Of a DNA stretch of 64,000 nt, positions 12,487-27,700 are shown piece by piece. The position numbers and the translations under genes were made by a program. This DNA is from Sphagnum compactum (Eukaryota > Bryophyta > Sphagnopsida > Sphagnales): assembly GCA_965153455.1 (NCBI GenBank), contig OZ234498.1, positions 10,230,001 through 10,294,000 of the forward strand. Reading direction: 5' to 3'. Under the pieces are notes generated by a model. It saw only the letters and a program-made list of their open reading frames with translations, did no database searches and was not told where the DNA came from. Position 1 is the stretch's first letter, and each line of letters opens with the position of its first letter.

Positions 12487-12852
12487 AGAGTGAACCAGCA
12501 GCACGCACCAGTGCACCATCCACTGGATGCCTGTTATGACTCAGTTGTGGATGATCCTCAACTGAGTTACTATTACCCAGTTTCATCCTGGTAAACCATT
12601 CTGTAAGAAGTAGGTCTAACATATAGACAGGTAGGTAACAAAATAGGGGACTAATAGGTAAGTAGATAGTTTAAACACAGTAGGTAGGGGGCCGTTATTT
12701 ACTATCTACCTGGTTTGTAGGTAGTAAAATAAAGCGACTGAGCTCACCACCATGGTTAGCTAGGGAACTGGAACCCAACAGAAAACTGTTTCCAGATCAC
12801 ATATCATCCATCCTTGATGGTGCACTGGTGGGTGCTGCGGGTTCACAGTGGC
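12487..12852 (-). mobile_element. MITE-like element, copy 2 of a palindromic pair
   Basis: This is an inverted, diverged copy of the element at 11,972-12,359. Its right end, read on the minus strand, gives GGCCACTGTGAACC followed by GCACCATCAAGGATGGATG, matching the left end of copy 1 (GCACCATGAAGGATGGATG). The inner end carries AGAGTGAACCAGCAG and TGCACCATCCACTGGATGCC, matching the inner end of copy 1. The two copies could form a long foldback. The family is non-coding, and I could not place it in a superfamily. Confidence 0.7.
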
Positions 12853-15794
12853 CGGAGAGACACCCACAAAAAGGAAGTGTAATTTGCAATTAAGTTATAA
12901 GCTAGTGGCTTGTCACCCTTTTAGGGCAACTACCTTCTTTATGGTGTCATCACTTTCTAACCCGGTTAATGTAAGGACCGAGAAAGGGGCGATTTTAGGA
13001 ATTGAGGGCCTTGTGCAAAGGTAGGAGCTGAGCACGGGACCCAAATTATATGTAGTTTATGTTTGTATATTCATAGGAAATATAACTATAGGAGAGGAGC
13101 CTTTACTAAGGTGCCATCCTCTTCGTAATGCAAGATCGATGGCTTCCTAAGTGTTTACTAGATGCACTAACAATTGAACAAACAAGAAAACATTAGTGTC
13201 AAAAAATTATGACAATATCTCATAATTTTTACAATAACACTTTTTCCCCAAATGTGTCCTTGTGACAATTGAATGAAGAGAACCATTAAGTACCCATTTG
13301 AACATGGGTAGTAAATTAGTGCCACTTACTAGTCCTATGACTAACTTCATACATGCAATTAAAGCATTCAAATTGCATCTAGGATATAATATTGAGATTA
13401 GCAATCAAGGAAGAGTTTCAGTTTATTACAAATTCTCAAATTTTCATTAAATATGTTTAAATTGTTTACAATTCATTTTCATGGTCTTCTAGACCAATCG
13501 ATGGAGAATTACTTCCTCCAAGTAGGAATCAAAAACTATTTCAAATGCTATAAAATGTAGAAATATCAAGATGACAACTGCTAAGGTGTCATACCCAATT
13601 AGGGCTTTTTTTTTCTGTGGCAAATTTATACACCACTTGTGACAATGAAAGGTGTTGCGAATGGTGTCCCCTTGTTGGAACTTGAGTTAGCCAAGGTTAG
13701 AAGTGGAGCTATGTGAGCCATCAAATGGGAGGAGTGATTGTCAAAGTAAATATTGCACCTAATCATTTTGTGGCTTGAAGATACAAGCTCTAAACTTGTT
13801 CAAATTTTGAATTGATTTTGTTGTTACGTGAGATCCTTGTGAATTCTTCAATGTTTGGAGTGACACAATGTTGAAGTTGTGCAACAACAAATGGGTGTGG
13901 CTTCAAAGGTATAGGGTCGAACTTTGATTTGTTTCATTTGATTTCATTGTTCTCATCTATCGTTTGAAGATGTAAGAAACTACTCTTCACATTCCAATGT
14001 TGTTTCAATCTTGGAGTTGCACCAAATGCTTTTAGGTTTTGGATTATTTGTAGTGGCACAAGTTGCAATGGCAAAATGGATAATGGAAGCTTTCGAGTAC
14101 AAAATCCAACTATGATTTGTTTGGTTTACTATCAGCATCTTTATTATCGGGTTTTTGAAATTTTGAATGTTGGGAATGACCCAACATGCAAAAGGAAGAG
14201 CAAATCGAGATTGTCGGTTTACAAGTTTTTGTTGCTTTGAACTTGTTTGTGGAAAGGATGGGATGATGAGATGGATAGATGCAAGGTTTTCTCTAATATT
14301 GAAGGGAAGATAAATATTGAGGAACCCTTGAACAACCATTTAAGGATGAGGAATTGGTGCAATATTTTGTATCCTACTTATGCATATGTAAAAGCTTGGC
14401 ATCTTATATTGAGTATGTTATCTCTTTCTTTAGAAGCAAGTTCTGCATTTACTACATGTCACACATTCAACCATTTGGGTTATAGATCTTGTAACACAGA
14501 AGGCAAACATTGTAGACTTGTTGTGCAGCATCAATCATCTTCAATTGTTGCAAGTTCAATTTCTTTTAGTTGAACGACCGCTCTGAATTGTGCATACTCT
14601 GAAGTTTCTCTCTAGTGACAGTCCATTTCTACATCCCTTTCTCCATGGTAATTTGTGCCTTGAAGGAGGACCACTTGCTTTCTCAGCCTTAGGTCTAATT
14701 TCAGTTTGCCATTTAATGTGGATCTGCCAATGGGTTTACAACAAGCTAGCCAAATACATCTTTCATGCAAGTTCAAACCCCCTCAAAGCTGGGTGATGAA
14801 TATGTGCACTACTATACATTGTTAACACCAGTGATGGGTGGTTAGTTGAAACAAGAGGCTCTTCACAACTGGGAACCCGGTACCACTGACTCAGATATTG
14901 TCAACTCTATTTCCAGGGAAATGGAAACACAATTTTCCGATGGTGACCACCTGAAAGACCCTTTGGAGGTTCATATTGGGAGTTGAAAAACATTACCTGC
15001 AGTCATCTTGAGATTGGAGGATGTAGGGTTTAGGGTTTAGGGTTGAGGGGAGGATGTAGAAATCACAGACTCCATGCAGTCCATCAATTCTTCCCAATTT
15101 TGCAGCATCTTTGCACACCACTTCATCATCTTTGTGTTTCAGTGGGTAGAAAAGAGTTCCGAGTTCAGCATTGGGGCACCAAATCCATCTAAAACAATTG
15201 CCAAACCAAATGGTCAGCAGGACACACAAAATTCATCAGCTATAAGCAGCACCCGGGCAACAACCACACATCTCACCTGTGAAGCCAGGGGTGGGGAAAT
15301 GTGCTTCCAAGGGGCTGGAAGCTGCCAGTATACGCTACCTAGTTGCAGATTGAGGAACTCACAGCTGTTCTTTGAAAGGAGGCCTATGTACACAAAATGT
15401 ATGAGATATGTAAGTGACAAAAAAACTGGACTCCATACTATTCAACCACACAAGATGGAGGCAGATAATGTGGAGTGGCAGGTTGGATGTAGCCTGCCGA
15501 TACTTTTGTCCTATATAAGTTCAACCTTGATGTGCACCTGCTTAGCACCCAGACCACAGAAACTGAATAGTATAATTATCAGTTTGGTGATAGAAAGAAA
15601 CTGTCCCAGGGATGTGATGATGATGATGAGGCCATTGCTCATGTTCACACAAATCTGGGCAGCAATGGGATCTTCTGGCTTGCTTGCAGTGTGTCAAGTG
15701 AGATTCCCTGTTCTGGGTAAACAACCTTGTTCAGCTAGTAAATGTGCTGGCCTATCAAACAAACTGCAACTCCCCTCTCCAGATTTAGCCACTG
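12853..15794. other. Intergenic DNA between the MITE pair and the SEC 3' end
   Basis: No intact gene was recognised. A possible copia fragment is listed at 13,207-13,404. A telo-box-like run of TAGGGTTTAGGGTT lies at about 15,026-15,043. The last several hundred bases next to 15,795 should include the 3' untranslated region of SEC, but I could not fix its end. Confidence 0.4.
13207..13404 (-). pseudogene. Possible copia retrotransposon remnant
   Basis: The minus-strand frame contains VIGLVSGTNLLPMFKWVLNG. It loosely resembles the copia segment just before RNase H, where a GVVS block is followed by H.....KWVLRYLKGTS. The match is weak: only GLVS and KWVL are well placed. It could equally be a chance open frame. 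Confidence 0.25.
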
Positions 15795-18700
15795 TTATTG
15801 ATCAAAAGGAAACTCTACATTGTCTTCATGGACTTTGAATGGTTGTGGGTGACTGCCACTGCAATAAAGGTTCCACATCTTGAAATACGCCCTCTCCAAG
15901 TTTTGCACCTGTTAAAAAACCAACCATGTCAAATGTGTATCCACACATGTGCAGCCCTACCAGTACCTACAAAATTGTAGATTATGTTGTGAACATAGAC
16001 CCCAAGCTCAGCAACTAGGCAAGGCTGAGGAAATCCCTAGAGTGTCAAAATATTCAGTCAGCATAGTGCAAAGGACTTCAAACTATTTCCAGTTGTAGAG
16101 GACAAACTTTTGGAACAACACATTACCCAGCGTGTTGTGTCAAACAATGGACATGAAAGTCGACCAGATCGTAGCTTTGAGGTAAGAGCCCTCAGCATGG
16201 TGGGATGTGTTGCCAACATCACTGCCCTCTCTTCATACTCTTGCATGCTGATCACATCAAAACACATCATTTCACAAGAATCTCAAGAGTCACTCAACTA
16301 TTAAGAGTCTAATTAAGAGGTAAGAATTAGAATTGCATCAGAAACTAAACCCTTAAACCAACTGTGTATTATAGGCCACATACCTGCTCACAACCATCTC
16401 TTCACCACAACCAGCAGCATGGCACAGTGACATTGCTACACGTGTTGCCATTTTCTCAAGTGGCAGAGTCACCATGGGAAGCCCTGCCCATAGGACATCA
16501 GTTCCTGTGGTATGCGCATTGCAAAGAGGCCTGCAACAAGGAGATGGTTCAGAACAACAAGCCCTCAATCTCCACCCCTGTGGTTGTTTGCACCACTTGA
16601 AGAAGACCAAAGCTGCCAGCATTTGTAACACACCAAACCCATTGTGACCATACTTCCCATTCAAATTTCCAATATCAAAGCCTTGGACCAACTACATTAC
16701 ATTAGGCTGTACTTACGTATCAAGGAAGAGATCAGCCAGGGCACTTCGCCTGATATGCTCATTTTTGGCAGCTACATCCGTGAAAATGATTTGCTCAGGC
16801 CTAACACCTTGTGCTGCTGCAACTGCAAAAATAAAATAAAAATTGTGTTATCAGGCTATCATTCCTGTACCAGAAAGAATATATCCAAATAAACAAAAGA
16901 GATGTGAGAGACAGAAGCATGCTCTTCAAATGATGAAGAAACCAGAAATATACTCACAAGCACGTAGACGAGTTTCCCCAGCAGCTGGAAATCGTAGGAG
17001 CCAAATTGCACTATTTGGAACTCGCTTCAGAATCCTACACCTGCAAAGTAAATGACCTCCCAATTAGCTCAACAAGGGAAGAAAATTTGCAAAAGAGAAA
17101 AGGGAACTTGAAATATTAATCTGCTCACACAATCCAGATATGTAACCTGTCAGCGCCATAACTCAGTCTCTTTGAGAATCCCAGATTACAAACCAATTGC
17201 ATAACAATGGTTGATGCACCTTGTGAAGGTTGCCAAAATGTCACAAAGCAAACTTCTAAAGTTCTTTGCATATAATACATCAAGATAGAATGATATACAT
17301 CCAAATTGCACACAGTAAGTAGGCACCAATTCTGGTAGGTACACACGAGGAACAGTACAGGAAAATGCATACTCAATGATTCATGATAATCTGTATCTAC
17401 TGTAAACACTGACCAGGCTGAGAAAACATCAGAATCCATTTTGTACAACTGATTGAAACAGGCGAACAAAAACTTGTCTTCTGGTAGATCGTAGTCAGCA
17501 CGCTTCAGGCTGCTTAAGGGATCCAAGACATCCTGGTTTCTCTGAAAGTAGACATAACCACATGGGAACAAATAATCATTCAAAAACTCTACTGGCAGTA
17601 AGACTGCAGATTTGGCCTTCTCTGGCGTAAAATTGTATTTTGATCTCCAGCAGGTTCTACAACTTGTTACAATACATTACATGAATCTGACTGCACTGAG
17701 CAAACATCAATTCAATTCCTAAAATAACAAGCTGGAAATAACTTCATAAGTACTGAGCATTTTCAACTTATAATTTACAAGAATCTCAATAGAATAGAGA
17801 GATGACCCAATGATAAGGTTGAGATCCCAAACTCGAAAACATATCAGCAAATGGTGAAGAAAGTGAACCCCAACCCTAAATAACAGAGGTGAAGAAAGGG
17901 GTCGCCTGGACAAAGGTGACAGGCACATGCATGTTCAGAGACCTCAACAGCAACATGTATGGCAGTGACCAACTACCATAATGCCAAGGACTTCACCATA
18001 CACCCCCACAATTGGTGGATGTCAATGTCACAGGTTAACAAACACACTGAATTTCTGTCAAAACTGCAAACCTTCAATACACTGCAACAGTTCTGCAAGT
18101 TCAATTAAGCAACAGACTCTGACAGGGCTCATGAACTCTAAGAGCCACTGCTTACCTCATTGCCTCAAAAATTTGAAACGCTGATGCTACCAACAACTAC
18201 CCACCATAGGAGAAAGAACAAGACAACACAAATATCTTTATTAAGTATTGAGAACTTCTCCATACTCACATTTGAAGTGAACCTCAACAAGTTGAGGGAT
18301 GACCAATAATGAGGTTGCAGAGATTTCCGATTCAACATGTCAGCAAACAGGAAATAGACGACACCCAACCATCAACAACAGAGAAAAATACAGAGAAGCA
18401 GTTTGAACAACACATTTGTGACCAACACCAAAGCAAGTTAGATCGCAAGTCTTACCTGTTTGTAGTCATTGACAAAGTAGCAGTGTGGTAGGTGAACTAG
18501 CTTCTCCGAGTATATGTGTGCATACCGAGTTGGTGATACAAGCTGCAGACAGCAGGAATAAACACTGTCAGTTCCTATTCTGAGATGAAAGTACCCATGG
18601 TTATTTTCATCTGTGACTGTTCATAGACCCATGAGCTAAGACTCCATAAATGTAGCGAACTCTTCAAGAAGCTTATCAATTTCGCATCACTTAAAACCAC

Positions 18701-21700
18701 TTGTCAAGCAAATCCAATATGAAAAAGAGACAAGACTACAAATAAATTTAAAAAAAACAAAAAGGCTGGAGCATGTGCATATCCTGCAATAATCAATAGT
18801 GCATTGTTTGAAAGGATATACCTCATCTGTCACCAAATAATCTATATACTCTGCACCAGTAGTACCAGGAAAACCCATGTATGAAACCTGGATGGGAGCT
18901 GGTCGCATAGCAAAAATTTCATTTCTAGCTCCCTGCATATTCAAACCGAATGAAGAGGTCACAAAGTATCCAATTCTACAAAACTCCAAAGATATCAAGG
19001 TGCACCACGACGTGAGGAACTTGTGGAAAGGATTTAACTTGCATGAAATGAACAAACAAAGGAACTGCTGACAAGAGAATTACCTTAGTGTAGCCATTGA
19101 GATTGACAAGAATCTGAATCTGGTCATCACAAATCAGGCGAGCAATGGCATCTGAAGACATGGTAGAGACATCAACAAAATGCTCAGCCTCAGCTGATAT
19201 CCGCTGCCTCCACTCACTGCCATCACTCTGGCTTAAGGCATAACAGAACACCTGCAGCACAGAAGACCTTTGTCAAATTAGGAACCAAGAATCATCAACC
19301 TTGAGTACAGAAGAGACTGTGCTGTGATTACAGGATCAGAAGCCTTTAAACTTTGAGGACACAACCACAGCATAATATGCCATATTAACTTCCAGAAAGA
19401 TCACGACAACCAAAATGAATGAGAATACTTGAAAAACATGCCAACAAAAAACACTCCTAATGCTTAAATGTAGTAGAACATAGGTGAGAATTCAGAAATG
19501 ATCCCACAATACTCACCTCTGCATGATCACGATGGTGCATGCCAAAGACAGAACCCATGAGGTGAGAAAGAGGATGATTTCCAAAATCACTGCTCACATA
19601 CCTACACAATCATTTCAACCAGGAAGATGTTTAAGAAATTAGATGACCAGCATGTGACAGTAGACTGCTTGATAAATCCAGGACAGTTTAGCTAAAACAG
19701 TGGTTCTTTGGTGTGAACACAGGCAGTTTGGACATACCCAACTCGTAGACGGCCACTACCCCCTTCACTCTTCACACGAACAGCTGGAGGATGGTTAAAT
19801 GACTGAGCTCCAAACCTTGAAGCAATCAGGGAACAGTGTTCTGCATATTTCTGACTGTCACCAGCACCACAAGCAGTCAGTCCAACGCTGTAGATGCACT
19901 GAACTCTCTAACAAAGAACTCAAGATTCATCACTCTCTCATGCCATGGCAAGACCATTGTGAAATCTGCAATAACAAGAAGCATATTGTTGCACTCTCAA
20001 ATTCTGAAGCAGTAATACCTTATCTCCAGAGCAAGCATGGCGTCAATGGGATATGCAATAGCATGGAAAGGCTGCACACTCGGAAGCACTCGCATCTGCA
20101 ATTCATGAAGCATAGAAACACAGACCAAGCTAATTAAGTATGAAGCTCAAGCAGATTCAATCCCACAAAACTGCCAAGAAACGTCTTGATGCACTACCCC
20201 AAATCTTTTGATGTTATTTGAAGCTGAAGTGACTGAGAACCTCTAATAACCTGTATATATGCAGCACCAGACTTCCTGGTTGATCACCCATACCAAGTAA
20301 TTTTTTCCAGCCCAAGGTGCTTGACACTATAGAGTTCTCATTTGGTGTATCAACATTCATTTAGCCACAACTCACCTTGCTCAACATGTAAACTATTACA
20401 TGTAGAAAACTCTGAAGGTCAGACAATGCTGCTTAGGTTGAATACAGCCACAAGCACAAGAACAGGTACAATGTGAAGCAACACAGAACAACAATAGGAG
20501 TCTGCTACCAGTTTAGGTCCTAATGAGCTTTAAACCATGTCTATGAGATTGCAGAGCAAACTCCACAAAAACACTTCAAGGTAACCATTACATCAGTTCT
20601 GGCTAATGTATAAAACCAAAACAAAAACAACAGAAATGCATGTGGATATATCCTTCTGAGTGTTAATTACAAAGTATCAGACCAACACCTTCCTGACAAA
20701 TGCAGTGAGTAGATGCAGTGACTAGCTGCCATTATTCCCTACTGACTTCATCAGCTGCCAACATTGAAGATAGAATATGACGATCTGCTCACAATATGGG
20801 CAATTCCCATCCTCAGTTTCTGTCACAATTCTGGAAGCAGTAGGAAATCTCAGTCATGATATTGGCAGGAACTCAAGAGATGATTAAGAACAAAAATCAA
20901 GAGGCTTCTCATGCAAGCTGCAACAAACTTGTGAGGGTAAGATTGATCTCATTCTAGCCTGCTCCATTACATGCAAGCATGTAAGCCTCAGGCATAAAGA
21001 GGCATACACATAGGGTAGTGGTTGAGGCCCCCTGAACCATGAACATATCCTCCAAGCACATTGCTGGTGAAGATTGATGAACTTTGAAATACCCATCAAT
21101 ATATCAATGTAACAATGGAGAAAACACCACAAAAACATATCTAAGGGATTGCAGAGACAACTCCACGACAACACTTTTAAGGGAACACAAAATTGAGTGG
21201 GGTCATAACCTTATGAGTGTTGCTCACAAAGTGTCAGATCATCACCTTCATCATTAGTAGCAGGTAAATACTCTAATGACTCTCCGCAGACTTTGTCACC
21301 TCCCAATGGTGGGTGTAGATAGGTGTACAACAAACTGTACAAATTTTTCAACAAACCCCTACACAAATTCTGCATCCTGAGTTTCTCTGGCATTTCCAAA
21401 AACAACAGGAAGACTAAGCCATGATGTCAAGATAGTCGTTCACAAAGTGTCAGACTGTCACCATCATCATGAATAGTAGTGACGAGCTGCCACAACTCCC
21501 CACTAACTTCATAAGATGCTGCTGGTGGGGTGTGCATAAGAATCTGCCCAAATTTCAGTCAAACCATTATACAACCATCTGTGTCCTGAGCTTCTGTCAC
21601 ACTTTCAGAGGCAACAGGAAGACCAAGCCCTGATGTTGGCTAGCACTTGAGAGACAAAGCTAAACAGTAACCTCACTAAAGCTGCAACTAGCTACTCAGT

Positions 21701-24700
21701 GTAAGCTTCATTTCATTTCAAATATACAAAAACATGTAAGATTAAAAAAACGAAGGTTATGTCTGCTCAGGCCAACTGACACAAACAACTCGAGAATGAG
21801 TGTGAGTCATTCATGAAGTATTTGACTGTAGCTGTCATCATGAATAGCAGTGACTAGGTGCATTAAGTCCACTGACTCCATTACCTGCTGACAATTAGTT
21901 GTACACCAGTATATCTAAAGACTACTGAAAACTTAGGGCAAAAAATCATACAACCTATGTCCTGACTTTCTATTTCAAAGGGATTCAAAGAACCATTTAT
22001 GATGTCACTGGGCAATCAAGAAAAACTTCACCAATATAATGTGCCCATTGACAACTTTCAACAAAATTGTTACCTTGATTTGCCTCCTCACAACAGCCTC
22101 AACCTCGCTGAACTTGTTGTCCCGATCATCCCAGTCACAAACACACTGTAATAGATGAAATCAAAAACCACATAAGTTTACACACAAAACATCTAATTAA
22201 CCTACATCAAGGGGCATCACCAAAATCACAGTTCTAAATTCTAAATTCCTTCAAAAGTGCTGGGATGCACAAAATTTCAGAAAACACCATAACAGCAAGT
22301 ACCTCTGACAAATGAAATAGAAGGAACAGAAAACCACCACAACAGTAAGTATCTCAGACAAATCAAGAACACCTGAAGAGTGTGAAGCAAATTGCAGGTT
22401 GCCTCAGGAAAATCAGCACGAAGCACAAGTGCTTGCTTGTAACTCTTAATTGCTGCCTCCACATGCCCACTGGTTCATGCAGGAAACAGGACATCAGCAA
22501 CAAGGAAGGATATAATACAAGGGGATTCACCCAGCCTACCCCACTGTGAGAAAGGCCCAATGCCAATGTAAAGAGCTACCTTCGAGCTCCACCCAGTCTG
22601 AAGAAGGTCCTTCAATGTCCAACTGGAAGCCACTCTGACCATCTCTATCATGGTTCATCCACTTTGCCTCCCTTCGAATTAACATAACTATATATGGAAG
22701 CACGTGAGGATAAATTATATGCTGCAACCATAAATGACATGTTGACTGCAGTCACTCAAACAAGAGAATCCCGTACTTCAATTGGACAAAACCTACTTCC
22801 CATTAAGGCCCCCCGAGTCCACTCACAATAGCCAGAGAGATTGTGTTGAGCAACCAATAGTTACAAATCAGCCTAAAAGTCCCCAGATTTAGACATAACC
22901 TATCCTTGTATGCCGATGCAAGATTGGCATGCCCCTCTGCCATTGTTGGGCGAATTGCTATAGCATGTATGTAATCCTGAATTGCATCATTGACCCGGCC
23001 AATCTCCTTCAGTGTATTCCCCCGATTCACCAGACCATCTGCAGCCATGGGATCTACTCGCATGACCTCATTGTAGCAGGCTATTGCCTCAGCATAATGA
23101 CCCTGACACAGAATGAGAAGCTTAGTATCCAGCTCCTGGTCTACAACTGAAAGTTTGTTCACAGGAAGAAAAAGTTCGATTCTTCTTCCTCAGAAGCAGG
23201 CCCCATGAATAAACCATGCACTCCTCAAATTCTCTACTGCTGGGAAGAAATATGACAAGGAAACTGTTGACTTTTGGAAGATGCAACCTTCACCCCAATA
23301 GCACATGTAGACATGGTAAAGTTCATACCTGCTGCTTGTAGATGGTAGCCAGATTGCTGTAAGGTGCAGACAGCCCAGTCGTGACAGAGAGTGTAGCTTT
23401 GTAAAATGTAGCTGCGACATTCACCATGTTCCTGCCACATAGCAATAACCAACTCAACTTCAGATTTTGCTCTCATCAGGATACATAATCATCTATTGCA
23501 ACAGGATATATAGGTGTGATATTCAGCCATGCCCTGCAGACATTAGGTGTAGAAGATGATCTCACATTCACAGTATGCTTATCAAGTAGGCTGCCATTTA
23601 GGCTAGAGCATCTGACCTCAACTGGCCAAAAAAGGAATACGCACATTACGACTTCCATAGCTTTTGTCATTACCAGCAAAACAACTGTACTTTCCAGAGC
23701 ATAGCCACAAACAAATTGACGTGAAATCCCAGAGTGGGTAATTCAGGTCTAACTATTACCACTCCATGTAGATGTTGCCAAGATTGGTAAGAGCCTGTGG
23801 ATGATTGGATTGTAGTGAAAGGCAAGCCTGAGACAACCACAAATGGAAAAGCATTAGCCATATCTATGAGAATTTAGACTCGACACAAGAACATGAAGAT
23901 GATCATCTTTTCTTAAGATCTCCCAAGTGCTCATAACTATTGACATACGACCAGGATCATCCCAACACTTTGTACCTGATAACAACTAATAGCTTCCTCC
24001 ACTTGCCCAGCATCCTTGAGGGCATTACCCTGCATTAAAACAATGCATGAATAGGATGAAGCTTCAACTCCAGCACACAAGTAAGAGATATGGCAGCCCC
24101 CCATATGTATCAATGCAGATGCATGGAAACAGTCCCAGTATACATACTAATAAGACACCATGTGTATGTAATTTTGACTTTTGGATAGCAGCCATACCAG
24201 ATTGTTGTAGGCTTCCAGAAAGTTTGAATCCAGCAGAAGAGCTTGCTTGTAGTGAACAATAGCATGGTCAAGAAGACCTTGTTCGTAGTACAAACTTGCA
24301 AGGTTTCCTGCACCCACCAACGCCCAGGCATGTATACAGCAAGCCCTGTAACCCTGTACTCCCTAAACACAAGTGAATAGGCCTGTGTTTATCTTACCCA
24401 ACTTGGATGCAGTCACAAAATGTTTACATAAAAAGCCATCACCATCATCCACAACTGCTGCCACCTGTGTGTTGCCCAATAAAAGTGCCCTGTGGAATTC
24501 CTTTACGGAGACACCTGATATTCAAGGATAAGGTCCAGGCTTGCACTAAAGCAAAGTGGGGCTTTGAGATGAGGTGGTGGACTCCCCGTACAAGTAATGA
24601 TCACGAAGTACAGGGGAGTTTCAGAATAACATTAAGTCCACCACCACAACCAGTTTAGTACACTAGTGAAAGTGAAAGTTATGGAAATGTGGAGGTTCCC

Positions 24701-27700
24701 AACTTTCATGTATTGAGCAGCACGCCTTCTCGAAAGTGATAGAAGAAAGGAGACAACCCACAAGCCACGAAAAGGAAAGACTGTCAGGTGCAGCTATATT
24801 TGATCAAATTAAAGGAAATCCTTACCAAAAGATAGTTTCATTCTGCTTAAGCTGATTTTCCTGGAGTGGTGAATTTTTGGCTCACGCAGTATATAAACAG
24901 CTCATCAAAAGGCCCCCATATCCTTCTAGAAATCCATAAGTCTTGGCTGCAGTGCACACTCAGCTACCTTAGCCTCCTGGAACTATTTTCAAGGTGAATG
25001 GTTGGTCCAAATTTGAGCTCCAAAGAGTCAATTCAAAGGCAAGTTAAGAGGGAATCAAGATAGGTCTTTTGAGTGTCAAAAGACATGCAGCCAGTGTAGG
25101 TGCTGACTCCTGCATGTCTGTTGAGACCATCCAATTCTCAATTGAAGGAAAACTGAAGTCCAAATGTACCACCATCTCTGACAAAAAGAAGTGGTAACAG
25201 CACTCATGAATGGCCAACATTCAAAGATCACAGGTCATACTTCTGGAATCATCTGCTTACCATAGGCAATAGCATAGTCTGGACGCAATTGAATAGACCT
25301 CTGGTAACATACAATTGCCTCTTGAGGTCTTCCAAGTGCCTGCCCAACCATGTCACAGCTTCAGTGATGCAAAGCTCAATTCTCTGATGAACATTTAGTC
25401 CAGCAACACAGTGTCCACCTAGAGGGGAAACAGGTATGCAGGGACCAGGCTACTCTTCAGTCCAAAACAAACCAGGATTAGGTGCATTAGATCAAGGAAT
25501 CTGACCACTACCACTTCATTGCAATCACCTACTGCAGTGACTTAGAAGTACACCTTCAGAACATTTCCTTGATTCAGATGTGCATCTGCAAAGTTGGGTT
25601 TTATCTGAATAGCCTCCTGTCATAATTTTGACCACCCAATCAAGAACCAAACCAGTGTTTAGAGATAAGCATGTGCAAAATGCAAGATGAGGACCACACA
25701 ACTCTCCAACAATAACCCCCATGGTACATGTCACCTACACTTGTGCCATACACCTCTGGTCAATTACTAAAACTTCCACCTGGCACAAAGAACTTACAAA
25801 ACAATCAGCCAGTCACAATGGATTCTAGACTTATAGGTTCCTTGATGACAAAGTAACACCCATTATTGGATCCATGGCAGGCATAAGAACAGCAGTAACA
25901 AATATAAGAATGCTGTTCTTAGCAGGAAGAACAGCTTGTTGCCATGGCACATACCTTATAGTAAGCCAGGGCTTTCTGGAGTTCTCCTGCCTCCATGAAT
26001 AATCCTGCGAGATTTGACCATGCAATTGCAAACGTAGGTTGAAGCCGTATTGCCTCCATATAGCACAGATATGCCTGTTTATCAAACCACAAGAAACTCT
26101 CTAGTAAAGAGCATCCAAAGTTCACAGTCCAAAGGATGAGGATCCCATCACAAGACCCCAGAATTCACCAGTGGCAAAGACAGCTAGATAGAATAGGGCA
26201 AACAGAAATGTATTCCCTATCATAAAAACTCAAGATAAAAGACTCACATGATGAGTCAAGCCTTGGGCTTTGAGCAGATTCCCAAGATTGCTGTGGGCAT
26301 CGACCTGCATGGGCAACCCACAAAAGCTGACTAGAATGATGTACGAGATATCTGGGCGATTCTAGCAACTTCCATTGTGACTGTTCAAATAAAGAACTCC
26401 AGCAGAGTTGCCTCTGTGTCCAGATCTGCACTTTGCCCTTACTGTTCTCAAGATTACAATTCAGCACACTCAATGAAGGGCACACACTCTTGAATTCTTC
26501 ATATTTACTCAAGTACATGTTCAAGTGTACATCATCTTTTTCTGAGCATTGCTCATGTAACTGTATAATCCCACGCGGTGACTTACCAAGCGAGGATTGA
26601 GCATGAGAGCATGACGGCAGCACTCAGCAGCTTCTTGCAGCCGTCCCTTCCTCATGTAGGCACTTGCCAGGTTTGACCATGCATCACAGAAGTCAGGCTT
26701 CAACTGCCAATTTACAACACACAAGCTTTATAAGAGATGTTAATGGTCCATTACAGACACTCTGATGATGGTGAAGACCTTCAATTTTTTCATTTGTCTG
26801 AGAAAAACTAGCCCAATAAACTGTAAGAAGCTGCAACAAATGAAGATGTTGGCAGGTTGCTAATGCACATACAGAGGCCAGACAGCACCACACCTTGAGC
26901 GATTGCAAAGACACATTGCATATTTTACAATCCACATCCTACTAAATGAAGGTACCTCAATGGCAACTGTGTAGTACTGGATCGCAAGGTCAATGTTGCC
27001 TTTTTCCTGAACAAGGCAAACACCTTTCACACTGAGAACAAGGCAAATACCTGTCACACTAATGATGAGAACAAGACTCCAATATAACCTCAGTGCTATG
27101 TGAACAATGACCATCAGCATAAAGGGATATGCAACAAAGAAGGAAAACCTTGAATTACTGCCAAAACCAAAAAACAATTCCTTGGATTACTAGACTTCAA
27201 ACTCCACCAAATACAGGCAGACCTTTCTTGAGATATAATTAGCTCTGGGGCTTAACTAGGCCATAAGAGAAGTAAACATGTCACAAAGCAGCATCTGCAT
27301 GCAACATCCTTTGTCCCATAAGAATTCAAGATATGCACCTTGAGAGCATTTGCCATATTGCCATAGCATTCAGCAAATTGGGGCTCAATGCGAATAGCCT
27401 CTTCATTCTTGACAATGCACATGTCAAAGTCACGTAACTGTCATGTAATGTGAACAAAAGTCAGAATGCCTGGACTGAGTCATCAGAAACAACCCCATAA
27501 ATGCTTCAAAGAGTCAGCCACTCTAGTATTCTCCTTCAAAAACTTTCTCCACATACTGCAAGAGGAAAGCTCACTTGACAGACATATGTGACCCAGTACT
27601 CCACAAGAGGCAATGCAGCAGTCAGAGGATGCCCATTTGGAAGAAGCATGCCAACTGACCTGATAATATATGGCACCAAGTAGCAGAAGGGCATCAGTTC

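Noticed and set aside
15074-15838. 254-residue plus-strand frame overlapping the SEC 3' end
   Set aside because: It runs antisense through the last SEC exon, shows no family features, and its composition follows the opposite strand.
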